Assembly (NCBI GenBank): GCA_903851385.1
Contig: CAINOC010000004.1
Coordinates: forward strand, 30,428-94,427
Origin: an uncultured Chlorobiaceae bacterium
Lineage (GTDB): Bacteria > Bacteroidota > Chlorobiia > Chlorobiales > Chlorobiaceae
Direction: 5' to 3'
DNA length: 64,000 nucleotides
Below, in pieces: positions 28,595 to 37,051 of the stretch. Numbering within the stretch: position 1 is the first letter of the stretch; every line of letters starts with the position of its first letter. Below the pieces are notes generated by a model. The model searched no databases. It saw only the letters and a program-made list of their open reading frames with translations, and was not told where the DNA came from. Both the position numbers and the translations under genes were made by a program.

Positions 28595-29263
28595 ATGATC
28601 AGATTGCCCGCACTCCTGCTTATTGTGACCTTAGTCTCTTCCATGCAGGAGATGCTGCAGGACTACCGACTGCAGTTGCGCGCCAATTCCCTCTATGAAA
28701 AACGAGACTATAGCAATGCGGAAAATACGTTGCGACAACTTTTGAGCACTATCCCTGAAGGAAGAAAAAAAACAGCAACCACCTTCAATCTTGCCTGTAC
28801 CTTTTATATGCAAGGCAAATATGCTGAAGCTTCGGCCATGTTTGCACACAAACCGCAAACGGCAGGCAAGGATCATGATATAGAGTTACAATCACTCTTC
28901 AACGAAAGCAACTCACTTGCCATGAGCGCTATCGGAATCACTGCGAAGTCAAGCAAAACAGTGTTGTTCCGCCGTTCACTCGATTGCCTGAAATCAGTTC
29001 TCCTGAACAACCCGAATGATGGTGATGCAAAAATCAATTACGAAATTGTGCGACGTTACCTTCATGAGCTTGATACTCCTCAACACTCTTCGTCATCAAG
29101 CACCGGCAATAAGAGTAAAACTCAGCCAAAATCAGGCATCAGTCAGGATATGGCGCAACGGCTGCTTGAACATACACAGCAGGATGAATCATCACTGATG
29201 CGCCAACTTCCCCGAAACAAATCGACAGCGGCAAAAAGCGGCAGCAACAACATGGACTGGTAG
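28595..29263 (+). CDS. BatC-like TPR-repeat protein
   Basis: A 222-residue protein with a hydrophobic N-terminus (RLPALLLIVTLVSS) and TPR-like helices: LYEKRDYSNAENTLRQLLS, FNLACTFYMQGKYAEASAMF and a later KINYEIVRRYLHEL repeat. The C-terminal third is serine-, lysine- and glutamine-rich and probably disordered. This length and layout match BatC/BatE-type periplasmic TPR proteins that work with BatA, BatB and BatD, and a BatD homologue lies 3.6 kb downstream. No sequence signature proves BatC identity. The radical SAM gene follows after three bases. Confidence 0.6.
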   Translation: MIRLPALLLIVTLVSSMQEMLQDYRLQLRANSLYEKRDYSNAENTLRQLLSTIPEGRKKTATTFNLACTFYMQGKYAEASAMFAHKPQTAGKDHDIELQSLFNESNSLAMSAIGITAKSSKTVLFRRSLDCLKSVLLNNPNDGDAKINYEIVRRYLHELDTPQHSSSSSTGNKSKTQPKSGISQDMAQRLLEHTQQDESSLMRQLPRNKSTAAKSGSNNMDW

Positions 29264-29266
29264 AGA

Positions 29267-30685
29267 ATGCATGCAACAAAAAAAGTCTTGCTGGTTTTTC
29301 TGCCTTCGGAAAGCGGTGTGGACGGCGCACGATCACTCTACAGCGAAAAGGATCGTAACACCTTGTTCTCATGGTTCAACCGTTCGCTGAGAAACATCAT
29401 CAAGCAAAGCCAGTTCGCTATTCCTCCGCTCTCACTCATGATTCTCAGTTCTATTGAGGTGCAGGGAGTTGAGCAGTCGATCTGTGACATGCGGTTTGAA
29501 GAGTTTCCCTTTAATGAAACTTGGGATCTGGTGGGCATCAGCGTACAGACCGGAATGGCCAAAAAGGCCTTTGCTCTTGCCGATATCCTCCGTTCGAAAG
29601 GAATCAGTGTAGTACTTGGAGGTGCCCATGTCACTCTTTTTGCAGAATCGTGCAGACCGCATGCTGATGTTCTGGTACTGGGCGAGGCTGACGACCTTTG
29701 GAAAGAGCTCCTCACCGATCTTACTCAAGGCTCGCTCAAGCCACATTACCAATCCGATACGTTTCCTGATCTAGCGTTCTCAAGACCGGTCATGAAAACG
29801 TCACTGATCAACAATCGCTACTTTACCACCAACCTTATCCAGACAGGACGCGGGTGTCAGCATAGCTGCGACTTCTGTAATGTGCATGTGCTCAATGGCC
29901 ATACCCTGCGAAGAAGAGCTATCGACGACATTGTCGATGAAGTCGCCCGGTTCAAAAAGGATGACGGCAGAATATTCTTTTTTGTCGACGACACTATAAA
30001 CGCAGATCCGTTCTACGCCCATGAACTGTTCCGGCAGCTCACTCCCCTGAAAATCCGATGGTTCGGCCAGGCCACCACAACTCTTGGGCAGCAGCATGAA
30101 CTGCTGGAAACTTTTGCCAGTTCCGGATGCCAGGCCTTGCTGGTAGGCATAGAAAGCATAGAAACAATCAGCCGTAACGCTCACAAAAAAAACCAGAACA
30201 AAGCAGGAGAACTTTCTAGAGCCATTAAAACCATTAGAAATGCCGGTATAAGTCTTTACGGAAGTTTTATATACGGTCTTGACGGTGATACGCTCGATAC
30301 CCCTTCTGCAATTCTTGATTTTATCAGTGATACCCGGCTTGATGTTCCTGGAATCAACATCCTTCGACCTATTCCCGGCACAAGGGTATTCGAACGGCTT
30401 AGGGAAGAAGGCCGGTTGCTTTTTGACCCCCTCGACATTACTGCATACCGTTACACTTTCGGTCAGGAAATGCTCTACACCCCAAAAAATATTCCGCTTG
30501 ATGCCTTTATCGAGAGTTATTCAACTCTTACCAGAGAGATATTCTCCATAAAAAACTCATTAGGAAGAGGGATGGATGCTCCCAGAGTTAAAGCTGCCGT
30601 CCTGCTGTTTAATCTTTTTTACACCCACCTCTACAGCCTCTCCCGCCATGACTTAAAGCAACAGCTGGAAAAAGATGCCCATTGA
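29267..30685 (+). CDS. B12-binding-domain radical SAM protein
   Basis: A 472-residue enzyme. Residues about 1-150 form a cobalamin-binding-like Rossmann domain (SVVLGGAHVTLFAE). The radical SAM cluster motif is GRGCQHSCDFCNVH (CxxxCxxC, near residues 192-205), followed by FFVDDTINADP and a YGSFIYGLDGDTLDTP core segment. The C-terminal part (YRYTFGQEMLYTPKNIPLDAFIESY) resembles the DUF4070-type tail seen in pigment and hopanoid radical SAM enzymes. Such proteins include the BchQ/BchR methylases of green sulfur bacteria, so a bacteriochlorophyll role is possible but unproved. It starts three bases after the TPR gene. Confidence 0.8.
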   Translation: MHATKKVLLVFLPSESGVDGARSLYSEKDRNTLFSWFNRSLRNIIKQSQFAIPPLSLMILSSIEVQGVEQSICDMRFEEFPFNETWDLVGISVQTGMAKKAFALADILRSKGISVVLGGAHVTLFAESCRPHADVLVLGEADDLWKELLTDLTQGSLKPHYQSDTFPDLAFSRPVMKTSLINNRYFTTNLIQTGRGCQHSCDFCNVHVLNGHTLRRRAIDDIVDEVARFKKDDGRIFFFVDDTINADPFYAHELFRQLTPLKIRWFGQATTTLGQQHELLETFASSGCQALLVGIESIETISRNAHKKNQNKAGELSRAIKTIRNAGISLYGSFIYGLDGDTLDTPSAILDFISDTRLDVPGINILRPIPGTRVFERLREEGRLLFDPLDITAYRYTFGQEMLYTPKNIPLDAFIESYSTLTREIFSIKNSLGRGMDAPRVKAAVLLFNLFYTHLYSLSRHDLKQQLEKDAH

Positions 30686-30780
30686 AAAAACCATTTTGCC
30701 ATACGCTGAATAATTTTTAAACTGTAGGTTATAAATTTTCATACTATACCCGCTACTCCAACTAAACCAGTATTAAGCAT

Positions 30781-31218
30781 ATGAACATGAAACCTTTCCT
30801 GCCTTGTTTGACCTTAAGCCTTGTTTTCCTCGGCGCATGCGGTCTTGAAAAACCTCCTGCCAGCCTTAAGTTCCCTGATGAAAAGAAAGAAGCTGCCGCC
30901 CCAGCCGCGCCCGCTGCACCTGCAGCTGCACCAGTTGCGGAAAAAGCTCCGGCAGACCCGAAACTTGCTGCAGGGAAAGCTGTGTATGATACAAACTGTG
31001 CTGCCTGTCACGAAGCCGGCATGATGGGAGCGCCAAAACCTGGCGATAAGGCTGCATGGAGTGCACGTATCCCTCAGGGAGTAGAGACAATGGCTAAAAA
31101 ATCAATCACAGGGTTCCAGGGCAAGGTCGGCGCTATGCCTCCAAAGGGCGGCAATGCGACTCTAACCGACGAAGCTGTAACAAATGCTGTTACCTTTATG
31201 GTCGACAAGTCGAAATAA
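30781..31218 (+). CDS. Membrane-anchored cytochrome c lipoprotein (c-555-like)
   Basis: A 145-residue protein. FLGAC with Cys20 is a lipobox, so the mature protein is probably lipid-anchored. Residues 38-58 are an alanine-proline-rich linker, and residues 60-145 are one haem domain: CAACH at 73-77, axial histidine included, and a methionine in KVGAMPPKGG as likely sixth ligand. The domain is close to the soluble c-555 encoded next to it. It should carry single electrons at the periplasmic membrane face, perhaps to the reaction centre. About 100 bases separate it from the radical SAM gene. Confidence 0.9.
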   Translation: MNMKPFLPCLTLSLVFLGACGLEKPPASLKFPDEKKEAAAPAAPAAPAAAPVAEKAPADPKLAAGKAVYDTNCAACHEAGMMGAPKPGDKAAWSARIPQGVETMAKKSITGFQGKVGAMPPKGGNATLTDEAVTNAVTFMVDKSK

Positions 31219-31297
31219 CCTGAGCAGAACTTTGCTATTGACATACACACAACACACGTTTCCACAAACCCACAACCATTATAAGGGAGGATTTTCC

Positions 31298-31627
31298 ATG
31301 TCTCGTTTTCTGTCAGCTGCACTGTGTGCACTCTTTGTTTGTTCAATGACCTCTATCGATGCCAAGGCTGATGCCAAAGCTGGTAAAGCTATTTATGACA
31401 CCAACTGCGCAGCCTGCCACAAAGACGGCGTTATGGGCGCACCGAAATTAGGTGACAAGGCTGCATGGGCACCACGCATCAAACAGGGTATTGCTGTATT
31501 GAACAACAATTCCATCAAAGGATTCAAGGGTAAAGTAGGAATGATGATGGCAAAAGGTGGTCATCCGAATCTCACTGATGCACAGGTTGTCGATGCAGTA
31601 GCCTATATCGTTCATGCGAGCAAGTAA
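31298..31627 (+). CDS. Soluble cytochrome c-555 (class I, c5-like)
   Basis: The start is ATG 31298, preceded by AAGGGAGG. The 109-residue precursor has a signal peptide (MSRFLSAALCALFVCSMTSIDA), then a haem domain with CAACH (37-41) and GFKGKVGMMMAKGGHP, whose methionine run supplies the axial ligand. Cytochrome c-555 is the soluble periplasmic carrier that links sulfide/thiosulfate oxidation to the reaction centre in Chlorobiaceae. The domain is similar to the upstream lipoprotein cytochrome, implying tandem duplication. It ends in a strong terminator. Confidence 0.92.
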   Translation: MSRFLSAALCALFVCSMTSIDAKADAKAGKAIYDTNCAACHKDGVMGAPKLGDKAAWAPRIKQGIAVLNNNSIKGFKGKVGMMMAKGGHPNLTDAQVVDAVAYIVHASK

Positions 31628-31649
31628 GATTATTTGCTTATAAGGCGGA

Positions 31650-31680
31650 AAGGCGGGAAGATCTCCCGCCTTTTTGTTTT
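31650..31680 (+). terminator. Rho-independent terminator after cytochrome c-555
   Basis: GGCGGGA, loop GATC, TCCCGCC, followed by TTTTTGTTTTT. The stem lies 24 bases after the c-555 stop codon and should end the two-cytochrome transcript. Confidence 0.9.
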
Positions 31681-31706
31681 TCTGCCAAAAATCAGCCCAT
31701 AACCGC

Positions 31707-31967
31707 ATGATGATGCTTCAAACAGAACACCTTGGCTATGCTGCCGGAATCATTACGACGCTGGCATTTTTGCCTCAGGCTTTAAGGATTTTCAGAACTA
31801 GGCAAACCCGTGATATCAGTCTGCTTTGGGCTTTTGCCATGAATCTCGGGATTATTCTCTGGCTTCTGTACGGTATTGTAAAAAACGATTTGCCTATCAT
31901 TACCGCCAACAGTATCACTCTTGTTCTGCTCCTCTCCATTCTATACTGCAAAGTGCGCTTCAAATAG
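31707..31967 (+). CDS. SemiSWEET-family (PQ-loop) small membrane transporter
   Basis: An 86-residue protein with three predicted membrane helices: LGYAAGIITTLAFLPQALRIF (helix 1, with the FLPQ motif), ISLLWAFAMNLGIILWLLYGIV (helix 2) and ANSITLVLLLSILYCKVR (helix 3). This is the SemiSWEET/PQ-loop pattern of sugar or small-solute facilitators that work as dimers. Three adjacent ATG codons open the frame (31707, 31710, 31713); the first is used. It is separated from the cytochromes by their terminator and precedes proC by about 90 bases. Substrate unknown. Confidence 0.82.
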   Translation: MMMLQTEHLGYAAGIITTLAFLPQALRIFRTRQTRDISLLWAFAMNLGIILWLLYGIVKNDLPIITANSITLVLLLSILYCKVRFK

Positions 31968-32059
31968 AGAGTGCAAACAAACCCCGCAGGTGATGGTAAA
32001 TCAGCGGAAAAAACGTAAATACCAGAACAGGCTACTCATTTTAATAATACAGTATTTCA

Positions 32060-32860
32060 ATGAATCAACTTCATATCGGCTTTGTTGGAACAGGAAGAAT
32101 TGCCCGGGCACTTATTGCGGGACTTAGCGGGAAAAAAAATACAGTCATGTCGGGCTTTGACAAGGATGCCTCGGCTCTGGCTTCCGTTGCTGCCGAATAC
32201 CCCGTTCATCCCTGCCTCTCTATTGAAGCTATTGCTCATACGTCACAGGTCATTATCCTTGCCGTCAAACCCTACCAGATTGCAGAGGTGCTTGCGGAAC
32301 TGAAACCCGCTCTCAGTGCTGATCACCTGCTGATAAGCGTAGCAGCGGGAATTTCCTCAGAGTTTATCATACAGAACTCAATAGATACCCTTAAAGTTAT
32401 CAGGGTAATGCCCAATACTCCAGCATTCGTTGGCGAAGGAATGACCGCGGTCAGCAAAGGAAAGATGGCTTCTGACGATGATGTAGCTCTTGCATGTGAC
32501 CTGTTTAGCTCGATCGGTCGGGTAGCCATTCTCAATGAATCACAGATGGACGCTGCTACGGCACTCTCCGGCAGCGGACCGGCCTATATGTTCCATATTC
32601 TTGACGCTCTTGCCGAAGGAGGAGTGCAGTGCGGCCTTACCCATGAGGAAGCTCTCCTTTTAAGCGCTCAGACCATGCTTGGGGCAGCAAAAATGGTGCT
32701 CTCCGGAGGGAAAAGCCCGGAAGTACTCAAACGGGAAGTCACAACACCGGGTGGAACTACAGAAGCTGGCCTGAAGGTTCTTGATGAAAAAAATATTCGG
32801 CAGATTCTGGTTGAAACAGTTGCAGCTGCTGCGGCACGATCCATGGAACTCATGAAATAA
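32060..32860 (+). CDS. proC: Pyrroline-5-carboxylate reductase
   Basis: A 266-residue enzyme. IGFVGTGRIARALIAGL at the N-terminus is the Rossmann dinucleotide-binding loop, VIRVMPNTPAFVGEGMTA is a conserved cofactor-side block, and the proC signature covers LSGSGPAYMFHILDALAEGG and EVTTPGGTTEAGL. It reduces pyrroline-5-carboxylate to proline with NAD(P)H. batD starts five bases after its stop, so both are probably on one transcript. Confidence 0.96.
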   Translation: MNQLHIGFVGTGRIARALIAGLSGKKNTVMSGFDKDASALASVAAEYPVHPCLSIEAIAHTSQVIILAVKPYQIAEVLAELKPALSADHLLISVAAGISSEFIIQNSIDTLKVIRVMPNTPAFVGEGMTAVSKGKMASDDDVALACDLFSSIGRVAILNESQMDAATALSGSGPAYMFHILDALAEGGVQCGLTHEEALLLSAQTMLGAAKMVLSGGKSPEVLKREVTTPGGTTEAGLKVLDEKNIRQILVETVAAAAARSMELMK

Positions 32861-32865
32861 GCACT

Positions 32866-34191
32866 ATGAGAAAAGGCGTTGTTCGTACCCTATACGGAGC
32901 TTTATGCATGCTCGTGATAGGATTTACTTCTATTCCGGCAATCGCCAGAGCAGAAGTAAATCAGGCGAACAAACTCTTTATTGCCTCCACGGTAAACAAT
33001 AGCCTCCCTTATATAGGTCAGGAAATACTCCTGACCTATACGCTCTATTTTAAAGAGGCTGCACCGAAAATATCCCATGAAACGGCCCCGTTGCTCAGGG
33101 GTGTCTGGACAAAGGAAACCGTTCCCGAGCGCTTCATTAAAAGCTCACCGACATCAATTCATGGTGAACTGTTCAGATATGCTGTTGTCAAGCAGTTCAA
33201 GCTTGTGCCTCTTCAAAGTGGCAAAATCACTGTTTCAGGATATAGCATTTTATGTAATCTGCCGCAGGATCAGGGTGCTTCCGGCTTTCAGGAGAGGCCT
33301 GAAACCCATGTACGGGTTACAGCACCTGACGTTGTTATCTCTGTTCGTACCCTTCCTGAACCAGTTCCTGCAGGATTCGCCGGGGCTGTCGGCACCTTTA
33401 CGCAGGAGTTTGTTGCAGATAAGCTGAAGCTCAAAGCCGGAGAGCCAATATCACTAAAGCTTCTGCTCACGGGAACAGGAAGCCTGTTTACCCTTAAACT
33501 ACCGGATATTCACCTTCCTGTAAGCTTTCGACAGAATCCTCCCGAAATAAACACATCGTTACAAGCAAATTCAGGCCCTACGACCGGAACCGTAACAGCA
33601 ACAACTACTGCCTGGCCGCAATCAGCAGGTGAATACGAGATTGCGCCACTCCGCACGATTACATTCAATCCCGACACGAAGCAATACAGCACCCTTTTTT
33701 CAAACCCAATCTCCATAACAGTAGCCTCCGCATCAGAAGGAACAACAAATAAAGCAGCGCCTCGCAGCTCTGTTCCAGAAATAAACACTTTTATGTCACC
33801 ACTGCTCATAGTAACCGCCGTTGCATTGCTCTTTTTGATGACACGTGCAACCACAATACTTTTAAGAAGAAAACAGATGAACCCGGAAAAGGCAACAGCT
33901 CTGACCAGTAGTGATACAACTGCCGAAAACCTTAAGCAAGAACTTTTTTTGCTGCTGGAAAAAGCAGGAATAAAAAGTCCCGGAGGACTGACAAGAGTGG
34001 AACTGAAAAATGCTCTGCAGGAGATAGGGCTCCCTGATGACGTTCAAGCAGAACTCCCAGCGGTTCTTGACTCACTTGACAGAATCCTCTACGGTCCGAC
34101 AGGGAAAAAGGACACCAAAACTCCTGACTCGATTTCAGAGAGGGTAAACTCTCTCCGGCAGACATTGAGCGCCATTTACAGTGCCCGATAA
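32866..34191 (+). CDS. batD: BatD-family protein
   Basis: A 441-residue exported protein. Residues 1-32 are a signal segment (VLYGALCMLVIGF...AIARA-like), followed by the BatD beta-rich region: NKLFIASTVNNSLPYIGQEILLTYTLYF and the KETVPERFIKSS/VVKQFKLVPLQSGKITVSGY blocks. A membrane helix occurs near residue 310 (SPLLIVTAVALLFLM), followed by a cytosolic helical part with ELFLLLEKAGIKSPGGLTRVELKNAL. BatD acts with BatA-C at the inner membrane. It lies 20 kb from batAB and directly behind proC. Confidence 0.82.
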   Translation: MRKGVVRTLYGALCMLVIGFTSIPAIARAEVNQANKLFIASTVNNSLPYIGQEILLTYTLYFKEAAPKISHETAPLLRGVWTKETVPERFIKSSPTSIHGELFRYAVVKQFKLVPLQSGKITVSGYSILCNLPQDQGASGFQERPETHVRVTAPDVVISVRTLPEPVPAGFAGAVGTFTQEFVADKLKLKAGEPISLKLLLTGTGSLFTLKLPDIHLPVSFRQNPPEINTSLQANSGPTTGTVTATTTAWPQSAGEYEIAPLRTITFNPDTKQYSTLFSNPISITVASASEGTTNKAAPRSSVPEINTFMSPLLIVTAVALLFLMTRATTILLRRKQMNPEKATALTSSDTTAENLKQELFLLLEKAGIKSPGGLTRVELKNALQEIGLPDDVQAELPAVLDSLDRILYGPTGKKDTKTPDSISERVNSLRQTLSAIYSAR

Positions 34192-34225
34192 GAAATAAGC
34201 AATAGACCCCCATATTACCCCACCA

Positions 34226-35065
34226 CTAAGTTGAAGATTCCTGCTGCAAACCGAAAAGTGAAAGAGCAAGTTCTGGGTAATCGGTAATAATTCCGTCAGC
34301 ACCACTATGCTTCATCGCCAGCATATCTTCCTTGCTGTTCACCGTCCAGGGTAACATCCGGATACTATCGGCATGGAGATATTCTGCCATTTCACGATCA
34401 ACGAGAGAGAAATGGGGATTTACATATTGAGGCAGGAAGCCGAGCCTTTGCAAAAGCTGTTTCATATTTTTTGGTTCTTCAATCAGCAACCCATAACAAA
34501 GTTTAGGGTTAAGCTTCCAAGCCTCGCGAACAACACGATAATCAAAAGACTGTATCCTGATGCGACCGGATAACCCCGAAGCATCAACCAGACGAAGAAC
34601 AAGTTCAGCATACCGCTCCGGTGACGGATGAAAGATTCCATCCTTATCCGGCCATGATTTTATTTCAAGATTATAGACCATCCGGCCCTTCATCCCTACC
34701 GAAGCCATACAGGCATCAACTCTTGTGAACACTGAAGAAAGAAGAGGCTTGCAGGAGGCAATACGCTGCTGAAGGGGAAAGGATGGATGCGGCAAACCGC
34801 AATCATAGGCGGCGATATCACGATAAGCCATATCATAGATACATCGCTGCCGGTTTTCGGTGCTCAATGGATTTCCATAAGGATCAGAACAGTGGGGACC
34901 GGAAAGCCAGGGATCGTGAGACACAACAATTTTGTGATCTTTGGAAACCACAAGATCAAGCTCCACCACTCTGACACCAAGATCCGCGGCCTTGCAGAAT
35001 GCCTGAAGGGTATTTTCAGGAAAGAACGATCGTGCCCCCCGGTGTGCCTGTATTTCAAAAACCAT
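34226..35065 (-). CDS. Glycerophosphodiester phosphodiesterase
   Basis: A 279-residue TIM-barrel enzyme of the GDPD family. EIQAHRGARSFFPENTLQAF and VVELDLVVSKDHKIVVSHDPW contain the catalytic histidines and metal-binding glutamate/aspartate. NLEIKSWPDKDG gives the third acidic site, and the C-terminal WTVNSKEDMLAMKHSGADGIITDYPE is typical. It splits glycerophosphodiesters such as glycerophosphocholine to glycerol-3-phosphate. No signal peptide, so it is probably cytoplasmic. It converges with batD. Confidence 0.93.
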   Translation of the reverse strand: MVFEIQAHRGARSFFPENTLQAFCKAADLGVRVVELDLVVSKDHKIVVSHDPWLSGPHCSDPYGNPLSTENRQRCIYDMAYRDIAAYDCGLPHPSFPLQQRIASCKPLLSSVFTRVDACMASVGMKGRMVYNLEIKSWPDKDGIFHPSPERYAELVLRLVDASGLSGRIRIQSFDYRVVREAWKLNPKLCYGLLIEEPKNMKQLLQRLGFLPQYVNPHFSLVDREMAEYLHADSIRMLPWTVNSKEDMLAMKHSGADGIITDYPELALSLFGLQQESST

Positions 35066-35120
35066 ACCACAAAAATAAAAGGAACATCAATGCCACTCTG
35101 CTGCTGGCTTTACACAATCG

Positions 35121-35636
35121 TTATTGAACAACAATCCAATGCTTGAACCCTTCAAAGATTTTGTCAAAAACACCTTGAGCCCTTATGTCAGGAGAGGAAA
35201 GTTGCTGACCTTCGTATCCGACAATGGCAAAATAAATAGCCTTTTCGTAAAAATAGTTCAACTGGTGGGAAAATTCGATCGCGCGGTTTAAATCGATACC
35301 TTCGGTAACAATACCTTCATCAAGAAGGTAGCTCCAGAGAAGATCCCGTTCAAGCATGAACGAATAAACCATTTCATTGACTTTAAGACCTGATTTTGCC
35401 CCTTGAACTCCTATTTCACAGAACTGCTCTGCGATATCACGATCTCGACCCTCTTGTCTGCCTATCCACTGGCCCAGTTTTCTGAACCGGTTATAGACAA
35501 TATCATGTAGAGCTTCTTTTGAGAGGCTGGCGTATCCTGATGTGAGTGGATTATTGCGGACATTCTGTACCCATTGCAGAGAAAGGGATTCCGCATGGTC
35601 TTCAATAAGACGAATGAAGCGATTGATAAGCAGCAT
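35121..35636 (-). CDS. RsbRD N-terminal-domain protein
   Basis: A 171-residue, mostly helical protein. The first part (FIRLIEDHAESLSLQWVQNVRNNPLTSGYASLSKEALHDIV...FRKLGQWIGRQEGRDRDIAEQF) and the middle (GAKSGLKVNEMVYSFMLERDLLWSYLLDEG) match the RsbRD N-terminal domain (RsbT co-antagonist type) that senses signals in stressosomes or two-component systems. There is no attached STAS or kinase domain, so it is a stand-alone sensor module. Partner genes are not visible nearby. It is 55 bases upstream of the phosphodiesterase gene on the same strand. Confidence 0.75.
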   Translation of the reverse strand: MLLINRFIRLIEDHAESLSLQWVQNVRNNPLTSGYASLSKEALHDIVYNRFRKLGQWIGRQEGRDRDIAEQFCEIGVQGAKSGLKVNEMVYSFMLERDLLWSYLLDEGIVTEGIDLNRAIEFSHQLNYFYEKAIYFAIVGYEGQQLSSPDIRAQGVFDKIFEGFKHWIVVQ

Positions 35637-35783
35637 AGGACATAAGATGTAATGATGAAGTTATAACCTATGAAAGCTACGAATCTTCTTTGAAGAGTTC
35701 AACAGCTGAAATATTCCCGCACAATCCTGACCTCAGAAAAAAATTGAGGTTAAAGGATGCGGAGTGCTGATTTAGCAGGCTGC

Positions 35784-36095
35784 TTACGGGTTACGTTTGC
35801 CGGAAGTGGATCGATATACTTTGGAGGTTGTCTTTTTTTTCGGTTTTCTTTTTTGCTGCAGCTTGTTGCCGTCAGCACTTTTCGATGCAGAACGTGCACC
35901 TGTACCGCTTACGCTGAAAAACTCGGAAGGATTTTTGCTTCTTCCTTTGTTAAACCGATTTTTTCGATACTTTTTTTCAAGGTCTGCGTAAGGGCTGGGC
36001 GGCTCTGGCGAGGTATTGTAGTTATTAAAATTCGGCTCTTCAATGACCTCTTCTACATCATCCAAAACCACTTCGGGATGAACTTTATTAGGCAA
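35784..36095 (-). CDS. Basic, low-complexity protein of unknown function
   Basis: A 103-residue protein. The N-terminal 35 residues are acidic and asparagine/proline-rich (VLDDVEEVIEEPNFNNYNTSPEPPS), and the rest is rich in lysine, arginine and serine (KKYRKNRFNKGR; KRKPKKKTTSKVYRSTSGKR). It is probably disordered and may bind nucleic acid or an acidic surface. No domain is recognised. Codon composition resembles the rest of the window, but low complexity limits confidence. It is flanked by intergenic gaps of about 150 and 200 bases. Confidence 0.5.
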   Translation of the reverse strand: MPNKVHPEVVLDDVEEVIEEPNFNNYNTSPEPPSPYADLEKKYRKNRFNKGRSKNPSEFFSVSGTGARSASKSADGNKLQQKRKPKKKTTSKVYRSTSGKRNP

Positions 36096-36295
36096 GTTAT
36101 TTCAATTTATGTTGAACAAATCTAGAGCATTATTTACTCGCGATTTTTCTGAAGGGAATTTAATTTACTAATTTAGCTTAATAATGCAAGCTTTACTATT
36201 ACCAAATTGTCACAAAATTCATGATTATGTTTTTGCATTGCTTGTTGTCAGTTTAAGTAGTAACTTTTGTTTATTTCATAAAAAAGGAGATTGCT

Positions 36296-36472
36296 ATGGA
36301 TATTCGCAGATTGATTCTCGCCGTTATTCTTCCACCCGCCGCAATTATGAACAAGGAAGCTGGAACGATTATGCTGACCGGGCTTCTAACTCTGCTTGGC
36401 TGGTTGCCGGGAGTCGTTTTTGCGCTTTTCCTGATATCGCAGGAACAAGGAAAATGCGAAGTAAAAGCCTGA
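36296..36472 (+). CDS. YqaE/Pmp3-family small membrane protein
   Basis: A 58-residue protein, MDIRRLILAVILPPAAIMNK..., with two hydrophobic helices (LILAVILPPAAIM and LTLLGWLPGVVFALFLI) joined by the short loop typical of the YqaE/Pmp3 family, which affects membrane potential and salt stress in eukaryotes. A strong AAAAAGGAG site lies eight bases upstream of the ATG. It lies alone between the basic protein gene and the universal stress protein gene. The C-terminus QEQGKCEVKA is polar. Confidence 0.82.
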   Translation: MDIRRLILAVILPPAAIMNKEAGTIMLTGLLTLLGWLPGVVFALFLISQEQGKCEVKA

Positions 36473-36586
36473 GAGCCATTTTCTGAAGGTCATGCGGTAG
36501 TTTAACCATCGCTTTTACCTATCAGGCAATCGCAGAAAGAAACTCTGCGGGTTTGCTTAAACTTATGCGTCAAGGAAACCCTCTCC

Positions 36587-37051
36587 ATGAAACTTCTTGT
36601 CGCCATCGATTTTTCGGAACTTGCCGATCAGATTATTGCTGAAGCGGAAAAACTTGCCAAAGTCCTTCAAGCAAAAGTTTTTCTGCTTCATGTCGTACCT
36701 CCACCTTCACCGATTATTGACGTACCTCCTGACGTAGAAGCACTGATTCCCCCAGAGCAAGTGTTTAAGAACACAAGCCTTTCCGCACCCTTCGATAGCC
36801 CTGAATCCGCAAAACTTATGACGATTGCCAGACGACTGCAAGAGAGCAGCATTGAGACTACAGTTATTGCCGCTCAAAACGATGAGGTTTCGGCAATTAT
36901 CGACGAAAGCAATAAAATAGGCGCTGACTGGATCATGCTTGGATCCCACAGACATGGAGCACTCTTTCACCTCATCGTAGGCAGTGTGTCAGAGGGGGTA
37001 ATCCGTCGGGCTACCTGCCCGGTCATCATTGTGCCGTCAATGAAGCACTGA
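36587..37051 (+). CDS. Universal stress protein (UspA family)
   Basis: A 154-residue UspA-type protein. The ATP-binding motif G-x2-G-x9-G-(S/T) is present in LGSHRHGALFHLIVGSVSEGV, and the N-terminal MKLLVAIDFSELADQIIAEA is standard. Such proteins accumulate in stress and starvation. Its 3' end overlaps the convergent metal-permease gene by 26 bases. It lies next to the YqaE-like gene, another stress-associated protein, in the same orientation. Confidence 0.93.
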   Translation: MKLLVAIDFSELADQIIAEAEKLAKVLQAKVFLLHVVPPPSPIIDVPPDVEALIPPEQVFKNTSLSAPFDSPESAKLMTIARRLQESSIETTVIAAQNDEVSAIIDESNKIGADWIMLGSHRHGALFHLIVGSVSEGVIRRATCPVIIVPSMKH

